Shown here piece after piece: positions 7,596 to 16,111 of a stretch of 41,884 bases of DNA (positions are counted from its first letter, which is position 1; every line of letters starts with the position of its first letter). The notes under the pieces are model-generated. The model did not search any database. It worked only from the letters and a program-made list of their open reading frames with translations, and had not been told where the DNA came from. The position numbers and the translations under genes are program-made. The stretch is from Bacteroidota bacterium (GTDB taxonomy: Bacteria > Bacteroidota > Bacteroidia > Cytophagales > Cyclobacteriaceae), in assembly GCA_024280115.1 (NCBI GenBank), contig JAJRQT010000207.1:1-41884 (forward strand), read 5' to 3'.

Positions 7596-8789
7596 CTAAG
7601 ATACTTTTGTATAATTCACTTTCCCCCGAATTATGGTTTTCTCAATATTTATATCCTGATCCAAAATTGTAATATCAGCATCCTTGCCTTTTTCAAGACT
7701 TCCCTTGCGATCATTGACACCAATGATCTCAGCCGGGGTCAAAGATGCCATTCGCAAAGCATCGCTCATTGACAATCCCATCTGATTAATACCATTTCTC
7801 ACACACACTTCCATGGTTGTAACACTCCCGGCATAGGCTGAATTGTCAGGTAAGCGTGCAATTCCATTTTCAACTATAGCATCAACATCTCCAATTTTAT
7901 GTTTTCCGGGAGGCAACCCAACTGCCGGCATTGCATCCGTTACAAAGCAAACCTGGTCAACGCCCTTCACTTTCACCAACAAATTCATTAATTCAGGCCC
8001 CACATGCCAGCCATCGGCAATTATTTCACCGCTTATTCGATCATCGTACAAAAGTGTCTCAACAGCTCCAGCCACCCTTTTTAACTGATCCCTTCGAAAA
8101 TGTGACATGTTACAAAAAAAGTGGGTACCATGGCTTATCCCTTCATTTATCGCAAGGATCATTTCTGAGTAAATTCCGTCGGTATGTCCGGCAGCAGCAA
8201 TAATCCCTCTATTTTTCAGATCTTTTACAAGTTGGGCTGATCCCTCCAGCTCCGGGGCCAGGGTCATCTTTTTCAACACATCATTATATTCGAGAAACTG
8301 CCTGTAGTGATTCGGTTTTGGTAAAGACAAAAACCTGCGGGGATGAGCACCACTTTGTCCGTGACTAAGAAAAGGACCTTCCATGTGGATCCCCAATAGT
8401 TCCGCTCCATCTATCTTGCCACAGCTCATATAATCCCTGGCATTCGCTAATACTTTGATGAAGTCGCGATCTGCACTTGTAATGGCTGTTCCCAAATAAG
8501 AGGTAGTTCCATGTTTAGCAAAGAAATGACCCATGGTAGAAAAAGTATCTGACTTCACTTTTGTGACATCAGCGCCCATAGCGCCATTTACATGAATATC
8601 TATCAATCCGGGTGAAATGTAACTATTTGCAGCATCAACTATTTCTGAATTTAAAGGTTCTTCCACCACGCCCTGTTTGCCAATATCAATGATTTTGCCA
8701 TCATGGACAATTACTACCCCATCCCTGATTTCCCGCTCAGGAGTTATTACTGTTCCATTTTTAATTATAAGGTATTTTTGTCCTTTCAT
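7596..8789 (-). CDS. nagA: N-acetylglucosamine-6-phosphate deacetylase-like amidohydrolase
   Basis: A 397-residue cytosolic TIM-barrel amidohydrolase of NagA type, close to the usual ~380-400. Metal and catalytic positions are visible: His66-Val-Asn68, Glu137 in HMEGPF, His202 in GHTDG, His223 in THFFCNMS, and the catalytic Asp285 in VTDAMPAVG, followed by AGSVTTM. NagA removes acetyl from N-acetylhexosamine 6-phosphate. The usual GHSNAT and FNAM loops read GHTDGIY and FCNMSHFRRD here, so the sugar specificity may differ from GlcNAc-6-P. It lies in a block with a GH20 hexosaminidase, which would supply the amino sugar. No NagB deaminase or sugar kinase is in the window. The ATG start lacks a Shine-Dalgarno sequence, as is usual here. 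Confidence 0.87.
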   Translation of the reverse strand: MKGQKYLIIKNGTVITPEREIRDGVVIVHDGKIIDIGKQGVVEEPLNSEIVDAANSYISPGLIDIHVNGAMGADVTKVKSDTFSTMGHFFAKHGTTSYLGTAITSADRDFIKVLANARDYMSCGKIDGAELLGIHMEGPFLSHGQSGAHPRRFLSLPKPNHYRQFLEYNDVLKKMTLAPELEGSAQLVKDLKNRGIIAAAGHTDGIYSEMILAINEGISHGTHFFCNMSHFRRDQLKRVAGAVETLLYDDRISGEIIADGWHVGPELMNLLVKVKGVDQVCFVTDAMPAVGLPPGKHKIGDVDAIVENGIARLPDNSAYAGSVTTMEVCVRNGINQMGLSMSDALRMASLTPAEIIGVNDRKGSLEKGKDADITILDQDINIEKTIIRGKVNYTKVS

Positions 8790-8831
8790 TCGTTTTGTTG
8801 ATTCTACCCTGGATTCTCTATTTGATCATTA

Positions 8832-9090
8832 AAGTTTCGCACTAAATTTAATGTTCTTAGTATTAATAGTTTATCATTTTACAAAATTTATATGTTCCTA
8901 ATTATCAATGTTTTAATAATTCCAATTAGGTATTTTATTCTCTGTGAAACTTTGTGGTTCTCTGCGCAACTCCGTGTAATAGCTATTTCACAAAGTTGCT
9001 CAAAGAAGACACAGAGAAACTCAAAGGAAATGTATCACATAAAATATTGTTTTCCCGTCAATTAAAAATATTTGTTTTGGTGCGAAACTT
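8832..9090. repeat. MITE-like element, copy B (~259 bp)
   Basis: Bounded by a perfect 11-bp inverted repeat (AAGTTTCGCAC at 8832-8842, GTGCGAAACTT at 9080-9090) and near-identical for most of its length to 2702-2966. It fills most of the 331-bp gap between NagA and the LarA homologue, which holds nothing else I can support. Confidence 0.7.
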
Positions 9091-9120
9091 GAGTTATTAT
9101 TCAATCATTCTCGCATTCAA

Positions 9121-10362
9121 TCATTGAACATAAGGCACAATAAATGTTGATGATCGCAAACGTCCTATTTTAAGGCCCTGATCTTTTCGTTTTTTAATAA
9201 ACCCCTCCAGATCATCTACATATTCAAAATTCATAAGCTCTGCCTCTTCCTTTGTGATGTTTGGAGAGTACAAGTAGAGCTTTGCTTTTTCCCTGACCAC
9301 ATTATTATGAATCACTTCAATCGCTGACATAGGATCCTTAATTTCACCAGAATTAAGTGCCTTCTCAATATCAGGATTAGTTAGCTTACCAAACTCCAAC
9401 ATCTCTTTGCCATGAACGGGAGAAACCCCGTCCGGACAATTGGTAACAAGCAATATTTCGCCCCCTTCTTTAACCGCCAAAGCAGCGGAAAATAGTCCTT
9501 TATTTGCCTGGGTCATATCGGCATCATGATCTCTTGTGTCAGACACTATCAGGTCCACCAATTGAGGCACCTCCACAAAGTAGGTTTCTTTGGCGATTTC
9601 TACACCTCTACGATGTGCTTCAATATAATGGCCCCCGACAATTCCAACAGGAGTATCATTCGCATTCAAAATAACATTGATTATGGCAAAGGGTTCAGCA
9701 GTTTTAGCAGCAAAAGCTTCCATCAATTTTCTTGGAAGCGTATCAACGACACCTATCGCCTGGCTTGGATCAAACGCACCAACAACGTGCATGTGATGAA
9801 CGGTATCTTCACCGGCCACTCCGGGCAAGAGCATCTTGGCCCCTCCGGAAAATCCTGCCGGCATGTGAGGCACTAAAGTTCCAATAGCTATTCTGATATC
9901 AGCTTCAATGGCATGTTTATTAATAAAAATGGGTGCACCATCATCAAAACTTCCATTATTTACTAAATGATCTTTATCGAAAAAATGATGATCTATTGAA
10001 CGGTAGTTTTCAAAAACCTCATCAGAAAGACGAGCCCTTTTCTCCTTTTCATTCATCAACCGGTGTGAACCGGAGGCAAACAAGAAAAATATATTTTCAT
10101 TTTTAATGCCTTTCTCTTCCAACTCCGGTAATAGAAAGAATAGTATTTCAGCCGTAGGTGTAAATCTTGTATAATCATCAACAATGATGCAAACGGTTGT
10201 CTCATTCTTAATGAATGGTTTTAAGGTATGTATCGCATCATCGACAGCCTGTACAAAATCCGAACCTGAACATTCCTGACTTTTATTGACTGGTAATCCA
10301 ACATCAAATGAAAACATGTTTGACTCTAACTCGGGAAAGACTTTTGATACAGGAGACTTCAT
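9121..10362 (-). CDS. LarA-family (DUF2088) nickel-pincer racemase/epimerase homologue
   Basis: A 413-residue cytosolic protein of the lactate racemase family. LarA inverts the C2 stereocentre of a 2-hydroxy acid by hydride transfer to a nickel-pincer nucleotide. All four key residues of the Lactiplantibacillus enzyme are present at a constant offset of -8: His100 (GSHR) and His166 (PHMPAG) for acid-base chemistry, Lys176 (GGAK) for the pincer thioamide link, and His192 for nickel. The DDYTR motif at 62-66 matches the family DDxTR. The family is broad and many members act on substrates other than lactate, so the symbol larA is withheld. Cofactor genes larB, larC and larE are not in the window. 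It lies 39 bases after GH20 and upstream of NagA and a TRAP system, suggesting action on a 2-hydroxy acid released from the imported compound. Confidence 0.85.
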   Translation of the reverse strand: MKSPVSKVFPELESNMFSFDVGLPVNKSQECSGSDFVQAVDDAIHTLKPFIKNETTVCIIVDDYTRFTPTAEILFFLLPELEEKGIKNENIFFLFASGSHRLMNEKEKRARLSDEVFENYRSIDHHFFDKDHLVNNGSFDDGAPIFINKHAIEADIRIAIGTLVPHMPAGFSGGAKMLLPGVAGEDTVHHMHVVGAFDPSQAIGVVDTLPRKLMEAFAAKTAEPFAIINVILNANDTPVGIVGGHYIEAHRRGVEIAKETYFVEVPQLVDLIVSDTRDHDADMTQANKGLFSAALAVKEGGEILLVTNCPDGVSPVHGKEMLEFGKLTNPDIEKALNSGEIKDPMSAIEVIHNNVVREKAKLYLYSPNITKEEAELMNFEYVDDLEGFIKKRKDQGLKIGRLRSSTFIVPYVQ

Positions 10363-10401
10363 ATAGTGAATTTTCTAATTGTTTATGTATTAAACTTTGG
10401 T

Positions 10402-12579
10402 TTACCTGACCATATTTTCTTCCAACCACTTGTTTACTAATGGATAGAGCAATTCCTCTACCTGAATCATCCAGGTCAGGTCTTCTCGTTGACTGGCAAA
10501 ATGATAATACCTGTCAGCTACATAGTTTTCAGGATATGCTATAAACCTGGTTTTTCCATACACATCCTTAAGTTCCACCCATGCTTGATCAAAATCATCC
10601 AGTGATTCTTTCACTTCGGCATATCCCGCCTCTCTTTTGGATTTATTTTCAACATCACATTGTTCTAAAGCTAGAAGAAGTCTGGGTGCAGAGATTTGAA
10701 AATTATTTAGGCCAGTAAATAGCTTCCAATGGTAACGGTTTCGATTTGAAACTTTATATAAATCCTCAAGTTTCTTAGAGGTACTTTTATAAGTATCATA
10801 TTGCTTTTTAGCTTCTTCAAGCCTGGTTTTATACTTTTTAGTCCATTCTCCGGGATGGCTCAAGTTGGGAAGATCAATTATTAAATCTATATATGTTGAT
10901 TGATCCTTTTCACCTTCCCTACCTTCTTCCGATACCCAGTGGGCGATTCCCGGTAATTGGAATAATGCATTTTCATTATCCATCCTGTTGCCTTTCCGAA
11001 CCAAGGATGTCTCCCAAAAAAGGGCCGCAGCTCTCAATTGTAAATATAAATCTGTATAAGACGCATCGGGGCCAAATTCACGTTGCATATAGGCTTTTTG
11101 ATATTCATCGAGATCCCTGCCCTGGGTATTCCAGCTATATTCTGCGGAAGCGATAAAACCCCTCCAATATGTTTCCATGTGTGGGGAACGATCGTCCCAG
11201 CCTGTTGTCAACTCTCCATCAATTCCTTTTTTATAAGCTAATTGTATAGAACTCTGAATGGCTGTCAAACCCCGGTCTGTCATCTTACCGGTGCGATCAT
11301 CACTTGGGAACAAGGCTGCAGGCCCACTTTGCGCACCAGTGGAAATCATTGTATTGAGATTATTGTTGGTAAGCCATTCCAACGCACGCTCATTTCCAGG
11401 CTGACGACAGGTTTGATAATTCCAGTGCATAAAAACACCTGTCTTGGGAAAGCGGTCAATTACCTCATCTAATTTGATGAGACCGGCTTCCCAGAGTTCG
11501 GGTGAATCTTCCTCCTCCCGGGTAGTTTGCCAAACCCCGGCATACTGAAATGGCATATCACCCCAAAATATGGGAATACGGCCTTGCTCCACTAAAAATT
11601 CACTGACCCTGTTCAACCAATAAAGATTCAATTCAAACGTGCCTTTTTCATCTGCAGTAGGTTTGCACCGGTGGCACAAACCTATATTCCCAATCTCATC
11701 GCCTCCAATATGGAAATATTTGCTGCCGGGAGTAGCTTCTATAGCTTCCCTGTACAGATCAAACAATACCTGGTATCCGCCTTCATGCAATGGACAAAAT
11801 GCCCATCGATTGCTTTCTATCTCTCGCAAATAGGCATATTCCTGGTGCTTCAGGATAAACGTAGCATGTCCAAGCCCCTGAACCAACGGTGTGATTTCTA
11901 TATTTCTTTCGCGGGCATATCTTGTTAAGGCTGCCATTTCATCAATACTTATGGCTTGTGGCGCCCCAATTAACGGTTGAGTTTGATAACCGAGTTTATC
12001 TTCAAATTCCCAGGTAATCGCGTTGATTTTATATCGGGCCAGACGGTCTATACTTTCGTAGTAATATCCAATATGATCCAAATGATGTTTTGTATCGAAG
12101 TGAACAGCACGATATACATAATCAGGGTAATCTGTTATTATGCACGAGGGAACAGTTGCCTTGAAATCGCGGGCGTCTTCCAAAAGTTGTTCCAGGGTCT
12201 GACAGCCATAAAAGAGTCCGGCTTTTCCGTTGGCAATAATCTCGACAGCTCCGTTTTTTATTGTTAACACATAGCTTTCATGAGAATTAGGCACTTTCCC
12301 GGAACTATCTAATTTGAGTGTAAGCGTACCAGAATCCGATGTATTTGACTCGGTCAATAAACTAAGTATTTCGCCCATTACAGGACGATCAAATTCTCCA
12401 ATGATTTTAAGGTTTGCCAAGGATCCGTATGCCAAGCCTTCCTCCGACAATAACTCTATATTCCGGGGTTGTGGAAGTATCTGAAATGGTTCGGGCAGTT
12501 TATCTTTAGCTATACATGGCTCCGCCAAAAATAGCAGCATTTGGATTAAAATGGTAATACTGAATAATAGAGTTTTCAT
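10402..12579 (-). CDS. Secreted GH20 beta-N-acetylhexosaminidase
   Basis: A 725-residue enzyme with a signal peptide (~1-24). An N-terminal GH20b-like alpha/beta domain covers ~30-150, followed by the catalytic TIM barrel from ~155 to 500 with the signature HIGGDEIG: Asp294 positions the acetamido group for substrate-assisted catalysis and Glu295 is the acid/base. The motif GLGHAT at ~235-240 is also typical. A helical C-terminal region of over 200 residues follows. It releases terminal beta-linked GlcNAc or GalNAc outside the cytoplasm. The gene lies 28 bases downstream of GH31 and 39 bases upstream of the LarA homologue, a tight operon arrangement. It ends with no T9SS-type C-terminal domain, so periplasmic location is likely. 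Confidence 0.92.
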   Translation of the reverse strand: MKTLLFSITILIQMLLFLAEPCIAKDKLPEPFQILPQPRNIELLSEEGLAYGSLANLKIIGEFDRPVMGEILSLLTESNTSDSGTLTLKLDSSGKVPNSHESYVLTIKNGAVEIIANGKAGLFYGCQTLEQLLEDARDFKATVPSCIITDYPDYVYRAVHFDTKHHLDHIGYYYESIDRLARYKINAITWEFEDKLGYQTQPLIGAPQAISIDEMAALTRYARERNIEITPLVQGLGHATFILKHQEYAYLREIESNRWAFCPLHEGGYQVLFDLYREAIEATPGSKYFHIGGDEIGNIGLCHRCKPTADEKGTFELNLYWLNRVSEFLVEQGRIPIFWGDMPFQYAGVWQTTREEEDSPELWEAGLIKLDEVIDRFPKTGVFMHWNYQTCRQPGNERALEWLTNNNLNTMISTGAQSGPAALFPSDDRTGKMTDRGLTAIQSSIQLAYKKGIDGELTTGWDDRSPHMETYWRGFIASAEYSWNTQGRDLDEYQKAYMQREFGPDASYTDLYLQLRAAALFWETSLVRKGNRMDNENALFQLPGIAHWVSEEGREGEKDQSTYIDLIIDLPNLSHPGEWTKKYKTRLEEAKKQYDTYKSTSKKLEDLYKVSNRNRYHWKLFTGLNNFQISAPRLLLALEQCDVENKSKREAGYAEVKESLDDFDQAWVELKDVYGKTRFIAYPENYVADRYYHFASQREDLTWMIQVEELLYPLVNKWLEENMVR

Positions 12580-12607
12580 ATGTTGATATTTGAGTTTCCG
12601 AAAAAAA

Positions 12608-14203
12608 TTATTTTATCTTAATAAATATGGGCAAGTCATCAATCCCGACTTCTACTTCTATGGTTTTCGGGCCTTTTATCTTTTTCCCGTTGCGGTCTTT
12701 CCACTTTCCTTTTGGAAGAATTACAGTCCTGGTCGATTTGCTCTTTTCCAGCATTGGCGCAACGAGAATATCATCTCCAAGTAAAAACTGATCATTTACT
12801 TTTTCATATCCCTGATGGGGAAATACATATTCCAAGGTACGAACGATTGGTTCTCCCGTCCGGACAGATTCTCTCGCAAGACCCATTATCTTGGGTGTAA
12901 ACTCCTCCCTGAGGGCTACCGCTTTTTTTACTGCTGCAAAGTGATCCTCATCAAGGATTCTCCAGGGAGCTACAGAAAACTGCATCATGGGCATCAATGC
13001 GTGGCACTGAGTAGAACGAACGATTAAATCCTGATCAATCACACTTCCCTCCAGGAAGGAAGTGAATTCTCCCCCACCAACCATGTCGGGGCAGGTAAAA
13101 TTATACCCCACGATGCCTTGCAACAATATATGAGAAACTAATTTATTCAGATCTTCCCAATTGTGCGCCTTGTCCCTGAGGCGGTTAACCAATGGATATC
13201 CGGCCATTTTCCACATCGCGCGATATTCATTTAGGGGATAGCCCAAACCGATGCGGGCATATGATTCACATTGTTCCTGCGGACTTGCTTTTTCTGAACC
13301 TGAGTAACAATTCGCATAATGCGGAAAATCCCCGGCGTCAAATTTAAACCCATCCACCTGATAGGTGTCCTGAAGATAATCGAGTTGATCTTTATACCAT
13401 CTTTGCGTTTTCGGGTTTGAAAGGTCAAGTAATCCGCTCGCGCCGTTCCACCATCTCACCAGGGCGGCCCTCCCGGATTCATCTTTCAGCAACAGCTCCT
13501 CATCTCTCAACATTCGGTAAACGTCACAATCAGGGCTTACGAAAGGACACATCCACAACATCACCTTGAATCCCATCTGATGCAGTGAATCCATCATTGC
13601 TTTCGGATTGGGGAAACGTCCCGGATGAAAATCCCATTTCCCATAGTCTTCCTGCCAATTGTCATCTATCATCAAAACTCCCGGAGGAAATCCGTTATCA
13701 AGAATTTGATGGGCATATTTCATTACATCCTTTTGATTTTGGTCATACATCAGTTCGATCCACGTATTGTACTGGGGAGCTAAAAATAACAGCTCATCCG
13801 GCAATTTGCCCTGTGGGGGAAAATAGTTCTTCACAGCATATTGAAAGGCTTCCTTTAAGGTTTCTCCCGCTTTTACTAATTCCAGTGAAGGAGTTTGCGA
13901 AGAAACAGTTAATACATCATCTTTCAATGTGATTTTAAAAGGCTCCTCAGACCAGATAAGTTGACCGTTGTTGGAGATCAGCATAGGTTGCACCTGATTG
14001 CCATAATTGCTACTTGTGAAATCCGCAAAATATCCATCCTGAAGGGGCATGATATGTCCCTGGTTGATCACCCCGCTCCACCATGCCGTATTGCCAATAT
14101 TTGATATAACTATTTCGCTTTGTTTTTTCTGCTGACAAAAAACATTGCTGATTATAAGCAATATTAAAACCGGGATTAAAACGTATTTGCTTTTTGATTT
14201 CAT
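12608..14203 (-). CDS. Secreted GH31 family alpha-glycosidase
   Basis: A retaining alpha-glycosidase of family GH31. The nucleophile is the Asp in DGFKFDAGD and the acid/base is the Asp in CPDMVGGGE, 84 residues later. Other family motifs are VLMIDDNWQ and MLWMCPF. I choose the ATG at 14203 because it begins directly with a signal peptide ending in VFCQQ; the ATG at 14239 would add 12 residues. The protein is short (531 residues) and lacks the long extra domains of many GH31 enzymes. The FDAG pattern recalls the MYORG-type alpha-galactosidase branch more than alpha-glucosidases, but that is only a motif impression. It heads the minus-strand block and would trim alpha-linked sugars before GH20 acts. 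Confidence 0.88.
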   Translation of the reverse strand: MKSKSKYVLIPVLILLIISNVFCQQKKQSEIVISNIGNTAWWSGVINQGHIMPLQDGYFADFTSSNYGNQVQPMLISNNGQLIWSEEPFKITLKDDVLTVSSQTPSLELVKAGETLKEAFQYAVKNYFPPQGKLPDELLFLAPQYNTWIELMYDQNQKDVMKYAHQILDNGFPPGVLMIDDNWQEDYGKWDFHPGRFPNPKAMMDSLHQMGFKVMLWMCPFVSPDCDVYRMLRDEELLLKDESGRAALVRWWNGASGLLDLSNPKTQRWYKDQLDYLQDTYQVDGFKFDAGDFPHYANCYSGSEKASPQEQCESYARIGLGYPLNEYRAMWKMAGYPLVNRLRDKAHNWEDLNKLVSHILLQGIVGYNFTCPDMVGGGEFTSFLEGSVIDQDLIVRSTQCHALMPMMQFSVAPWRILDEDHFAAVKKAVALREEFTPKIMGLARESVRTGEPIVRTLEYVFPHQGYEKVNDQFLLGDDILVAPMLEKSKSTRTVILPKGKWKDRNGKKIKGPKTIEVEVGIDDLPIFIKIK

Positions 14204-14239
14204 AATAATATGTACAAGAATTGAATACCTGATTTTCAT

Positions 14240-14574
14240 TTATTCGCCATTAATTTGTTATATAAAATTACTGTTAATTTAACAATTAAAATGTCCCCTC
14301 AATATAAAACAACAATAATTTAAATTATAACTCTTTGATTATCAAGAGCAATCCCCCAAGCCCCCTGCCTGCCGGGCAGGAAAGAAATCACTTTCCCTAC
14401 CTTGATTTTAGAAAGATAGGGGATGAATAGCCAACATAAAATTATATTGAATCGAAAAATAAAATATATTAAAAATTAACACTCTATACTGCGCAGATTT
14501 CATACAGAGATAATCTGCAATCAATCTAATTTTAATATATTCTTTATAATTTTGCCCCTTAATTAATAAATCAA
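14240..14574. other. Divergent promoter region between GH31 and pyruvate kinase
   Basis: AT-rich spacer from which the minus-strand glycosidase block and the plus-strand pyruvate kinase gene diverge. It holds two adjacent small hairpins, CCTGCC/GGCAGG at 14364-14380 and GGAAAG/CTTTCC at 14379-14396. These sit in a C-rich stretch of the kind common between Bacteroidota genes. No regulator-binding site could be identified with confidence. Confidence 0.5.
14547..14554 (+). promoter_or_regulatory. Possible Bacteroidota -7 box (TAATTTTG)
   Basis: Matches the phylum consensus TAnnTTTG and lies 20 bases before the pyruvate kinase ATG, which would give a short leader. No TTTG -33 box is seen at the expected 17-23 base spacing, so the call is weak. 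Confidence 0.35.
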
Positions 14575-16011
14575 ATGCTTAAAAAGACAAAAATTGTTGC
14601 TACCATTTCTGACATGAAATGTGATGTTAAATTATTAAAATCGCTTCGAAAACTTGGAATGGATGTTGTGAGGTTAAATACTGCACATCAGACTCATGAA
14701 GATACTCTAAAAGTTGTTAATAATGTGCGGTCAGTTTCTGAGAAGATCGCCTTGTTGCTCGATACCAAAGGGCCGGAAATAAGAACTACAAAGGCCACAG
14801 AAAGTATTCCGGTCACCTTTGGAGATAGGGTGAAAATCAAAGGAGATCCGGAGGGGATTACTTCTAAAGAATGCATCTACGTTAATTATAAAGGTTTTGT
14901 AAGGGATATTCCCCTGCATGGCAGAATACTAATTGATGATGGAGATATTGAGCTTATGGTTGTGGAAAAAAAAGGATCGGCACTCACTTGTGAAGTGAGA
15001 AACAATGGAACGATCAGCGGTAAGAAAAGTGTAAATATACCATCGGTTCATGTAAAGCTGCCAACACTTAGCCTTAAAGACATTGATTACATCCATTTTG
15101 CGGTTGACCATCAGCTCGATTTTATAGCTCATTCCTTTGTGAGAAATAAGAAGGATGTTATCGCCATTCAGAAAATCCTTGATGAGAGAAAAAGTGATAT
15201 AAAAATTATCGCAAAAATTGAGAACCAGGATGGCGTTGATAACATAGATGAAATTCTGGATCATGTCTATGGGATCATGATTGCACGGGGTGATCTGGCT
15301 GTCGAGATACCGCAGGAAAAGATACCCGTCATTCAAAAAATGATCATTGATAAGTGTATCGCTAAAAGAAAACCAGTCATCACGGCCACTCAGATGTTGC
15401 ATTCCATGATCCATAATCCCCGCCCAACCAGGGCTGAAATCAGCGACGTAGCCAATGCGGTATATGATGGAACGGATGCTATTATGCTCAGTGGTGAGAC
15501 CGCATATGGAGACTATGCTGAAGAAGCTGTGGAAACTATGGCCAATATTGCCAGGGAAATTGAATCTGCAACTCCCAAAATCAAAGAAACTCCGTTGTTG
15601 ATTGTGAACGATGAGATTTCGGCCTTTTTGGCTATTTCCGCTGTAAAAGCGTCCATTGAATTAAATACAAAGGCTATAATTGCCGATACCAACAAAGGCA
15701 GAACCATCAGAGCATTAGCCGCTTATCGTGGGAATAATATAATTTTTGCCCAGTGCTACCATAAGCGGGTCATGCGGGAATTAGCATTATCGTATGGAGT
15801 TTATCCTGATTACACAAAATTGGAAGTAGCCACCGAAGCATATTTGTGTGATGCACTCAATGCACTAAAAAAGAAACACAAACTAAAGAAAAATGACCGT
15901 GTAGTCGTCTTGGCAGGAAATTTCGGGCCTTCTCATGGACCATCTTTCATTGAAGTGAGTACAACCGAAAATCTCAGGAAAAAGTGTCAGAAGCTATTGA
16001 GAATTGGATGA
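14575..16011 (+). CDS. pyk: Pyruvate kinase
   Basis: A 478-residue cytosolic glycolytic enzyme converting phosphoenolpyruvate and ADP to pyruvate and ATP; the length is normal for the family. Motifs in order: LLDTKGPEIRT (~62-71), the B-domain region (~75-170), AKIENQDG with the catalytic Lys, MIARGDLAVEIP, TATQMLHSM, PTRAEISDVANAVYDG and MLSGETAYG, then the C-terminal regulatory domain. The usual NFSHG segment reads NTAHQTH, a variant also seen in Bacteroides pyruvate kinases, so it is lineage-typical rather than a defect. The gene diverges from the glycosidase block and is the first of a run of plus-strand genes. Confidence 0.96.
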   Translation: MLKKTKIVATISDMKCDVKLLKSLRKLGMDVVRLNTAHQTHEDTLKVVNNVRSVSEKIALLLDTKGPEIRTTKATESIPVTFGDRVKIKGDPEGITSKECIYVNYKGFVRDIPLHGRILIDDGDIELMVVEKKGSALTCEVRNNGTISGKKSVNIPSVHVKLPTLSLKDIDYIHFAVDHQLDFIAHSFVRNKKDVIAIQKILDERKSDIKIIAKIENQDGVDNIDEILDHVYGIMIARGDLAVEIPQEKIPVIQKMIIDKCIAKRKPVITATQMLHSMIHNPRPTRAEISDVANAVYDGTDAIMLSGETAYGDYAEEAVETMANIAREIESATPKIKETPLLIVNDEISAFLAISAVKASIELNTKAIIADTNKGRTIRALAAYRGNNIIFAQCYHKRVMRELALSYGVYPDYTKLEVATEAYLCDALNALKKKHKLKKNDRVVVLAGNFGPSHGPSFIEVSTTENLRKKCQKLLRIG

Positions 16012-16042
16012 TCCTATAAATATTTAGTTTCTCCAAGATTTT

Positions 16043-16063
16043 AAAAAACTTGATCAAGTTTTT
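16043..16063. terminator. AT-rich palindrome after pyruvate kinase
   Basis: AAAAACTTGATCAAGTTTTT is a perfect 20-base palindrome located 32 bases past the pyk stop, ending in a T-run on both strands. It could act as a weak intrinsic terminator, but the stem is AT-rich. Confidence 0.4.
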
Positions 16064-16111
16064 ATTATGATTATTTTTATTGAGATTTAATTCCATAACC
16101 TACCGGTTTCA

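Noticed and set aside
14731..15414. Minus-strand frames opposite pyruvate kinase
   Set aside because: They are antisense shadows of a clear housekeeping gene.
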